Under the pieces are notes generated by a model. The model was given only the letters and a program-made list of their open reading frames with translations. It had not been told where the DNA came from and made no database searches. From positions 1,302,001-1,366,000 of the forward strand of contig JAFEKX020000001.1 in NCBI GenBank assembly GCA_016893485.2: a stretch of DNA of 64,000 nucleotides. Reading direction: 5' to 3'. The position numbers and the translations under genes are program-made. This stretch comes from Streptomyces sp. P3. GTDB lineage: Bacteria; Actinomycetota; Actinomycetes; Streptomycetales; Streptomycetaceae. Of the stretch, positions 63,722-64,000 are shown piece after piece. Every line of letters begins with the position of its first letter. Position 1 is the stretch's first letter.

Positions 63722-64000
63722 ACGCGGGTGGCGGTGCCCTCGAAGACCTCGGTGCGTTCGGCGGCGCCCAGCTCATGGGTCAACTGCCGTGCCGTGTCGG
63801 CGACTTGGTCGTACGTCGCGGCAAGAGTGCACACCGGCCAGTCGGAGCCGAACATCAGGCGGCTCGGACCGAAGGCGTCGAGTGCGGTGTCCGTGTACGG
63901 CTGGAGGTCCTCCGCGCGCCAGGTCTTCCAGTCGGCCTCCGTGACCAGGCCGGAGAGTTTGCAGGACGTGTTGGGGAGTGCGGCCAGCGAGCGGACGGAG
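63709..64000 (-). CDS. C-terminal part of an amidohydrolase_2 family protein (5' end outside window)
   Basis: 97 residues remain. LPNTSCKLSGLVTEADW and RLMFGSDWPVCTLAATYDQV are typical of the lactonase-like amidohydrolases (fuconolactonase group), where Asp of GSDWP binds metal. The end is FEGTATRVYGL. The reading frame runs off the right edge. Confidence 0.82.
   Translation of the reverse strand, partial: SVRSLAALPNTSCKLSGLVTEADWKTWRAEDLQPYTDTALDAFGPSRLMFGSDWPVCTLAATYDQVADTARQLTHELGAAERTEVFEGTATRVYGL

Overview
The window looks like Streptomyces chromosome. It is very GC-rich with strong third-position GC bias, uses GTG and occasional TTG starts, has few T-tracts at terminators, and carries typical streptomycete genes: egtABCD ergothioneine genes, a b558-type sdhCAB, LysX, a DUF574 methyltransferase coupled to a PAS-GGDEF-EAL protein, a SpoIIE phosphatase, a SARP regulator and class III lanthipeptide genes. 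From memory the order egt, sdhCAB, rmdA-like gene and repeat lipoprotein resembles the SCO09xx region of S. coelicolor. That could not be checked here.

About half of the coding sequences are interrupted by one or more single-base shifts. Most are missing bases in short G/C runs, with a few extra bases, and they hit conserved genes such as sdhA, egtB, lysX and uvrA-like. Protein homology resumes exactly in the next frame, so I treat these as probable base-calling errors and annotate each gene as one unit with approximate break points.

Layout. 1-145: tail of an unidentified gene. 145-8109: the most distinctive accessory region, a compact class III lanthipeptide cluster. It has a 40-residue precursor ending in Cys, a hairpin attenuator, a LanKC synthetase, an MFS exporter and a luciferase-like flavin/F420 oxidoreductase, the last three joined by ATGA/GTGA overlaps. 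A convergent SARP-type regulator and a second MFS transporter follow. 8162-12671: Fic-family protein, secreted GH43-like enzyme with AbfB-like domain, amidase. 12674-15925: NfeD-like protein plus flotillin, an orphan PemK/MazF-like toxin with a striking palindrome over its start, and a convergent PARG-type macrodomain protein. 16181-20581: egtABCD. 20675-30338: dodecin, HAD phosphatase, 2Fe-2S protein, LLM oxidoreductase, zinc alcohol dehydrogenase, ClpC-like AAA+ protein, UvrA-like protein and an alanyl-tRNA-synthetase-related protein with a possible leader peptide and hairpin. 30437-36656: ornithine-lipid genes olsB/olsA, then sdhCAB with a divergent LysR regulator. 36798-42401: SDR, NTF2-like protein, RmdA-like c-di-GMP protein with its coupled methyltransferase, and a repeat lipoprotein. 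42662-46438: a cell-surface locus with a proline-rich membrane protein, DUF4239 protein, two convergent paralogous anchored proteins and a class F sortase. 46469-53753: polysaccharide deacetylase, LysX, universal stress protein, hydrolase/MarR pair and CapA-like protein. 53977-64000: ECF sigma factor, an unknown gene and an anti-sigma factor, an XRE/SDR divergent pair, Fpg/Nei glycosylase, SpoIIE-type phosphatase, a lipoprotein, a lipase-maturation-factor-like protein and the end of an amidohydrolase gene.

No rRNA, tRNA, CRISPR array, transposase or attachment site was recognised.
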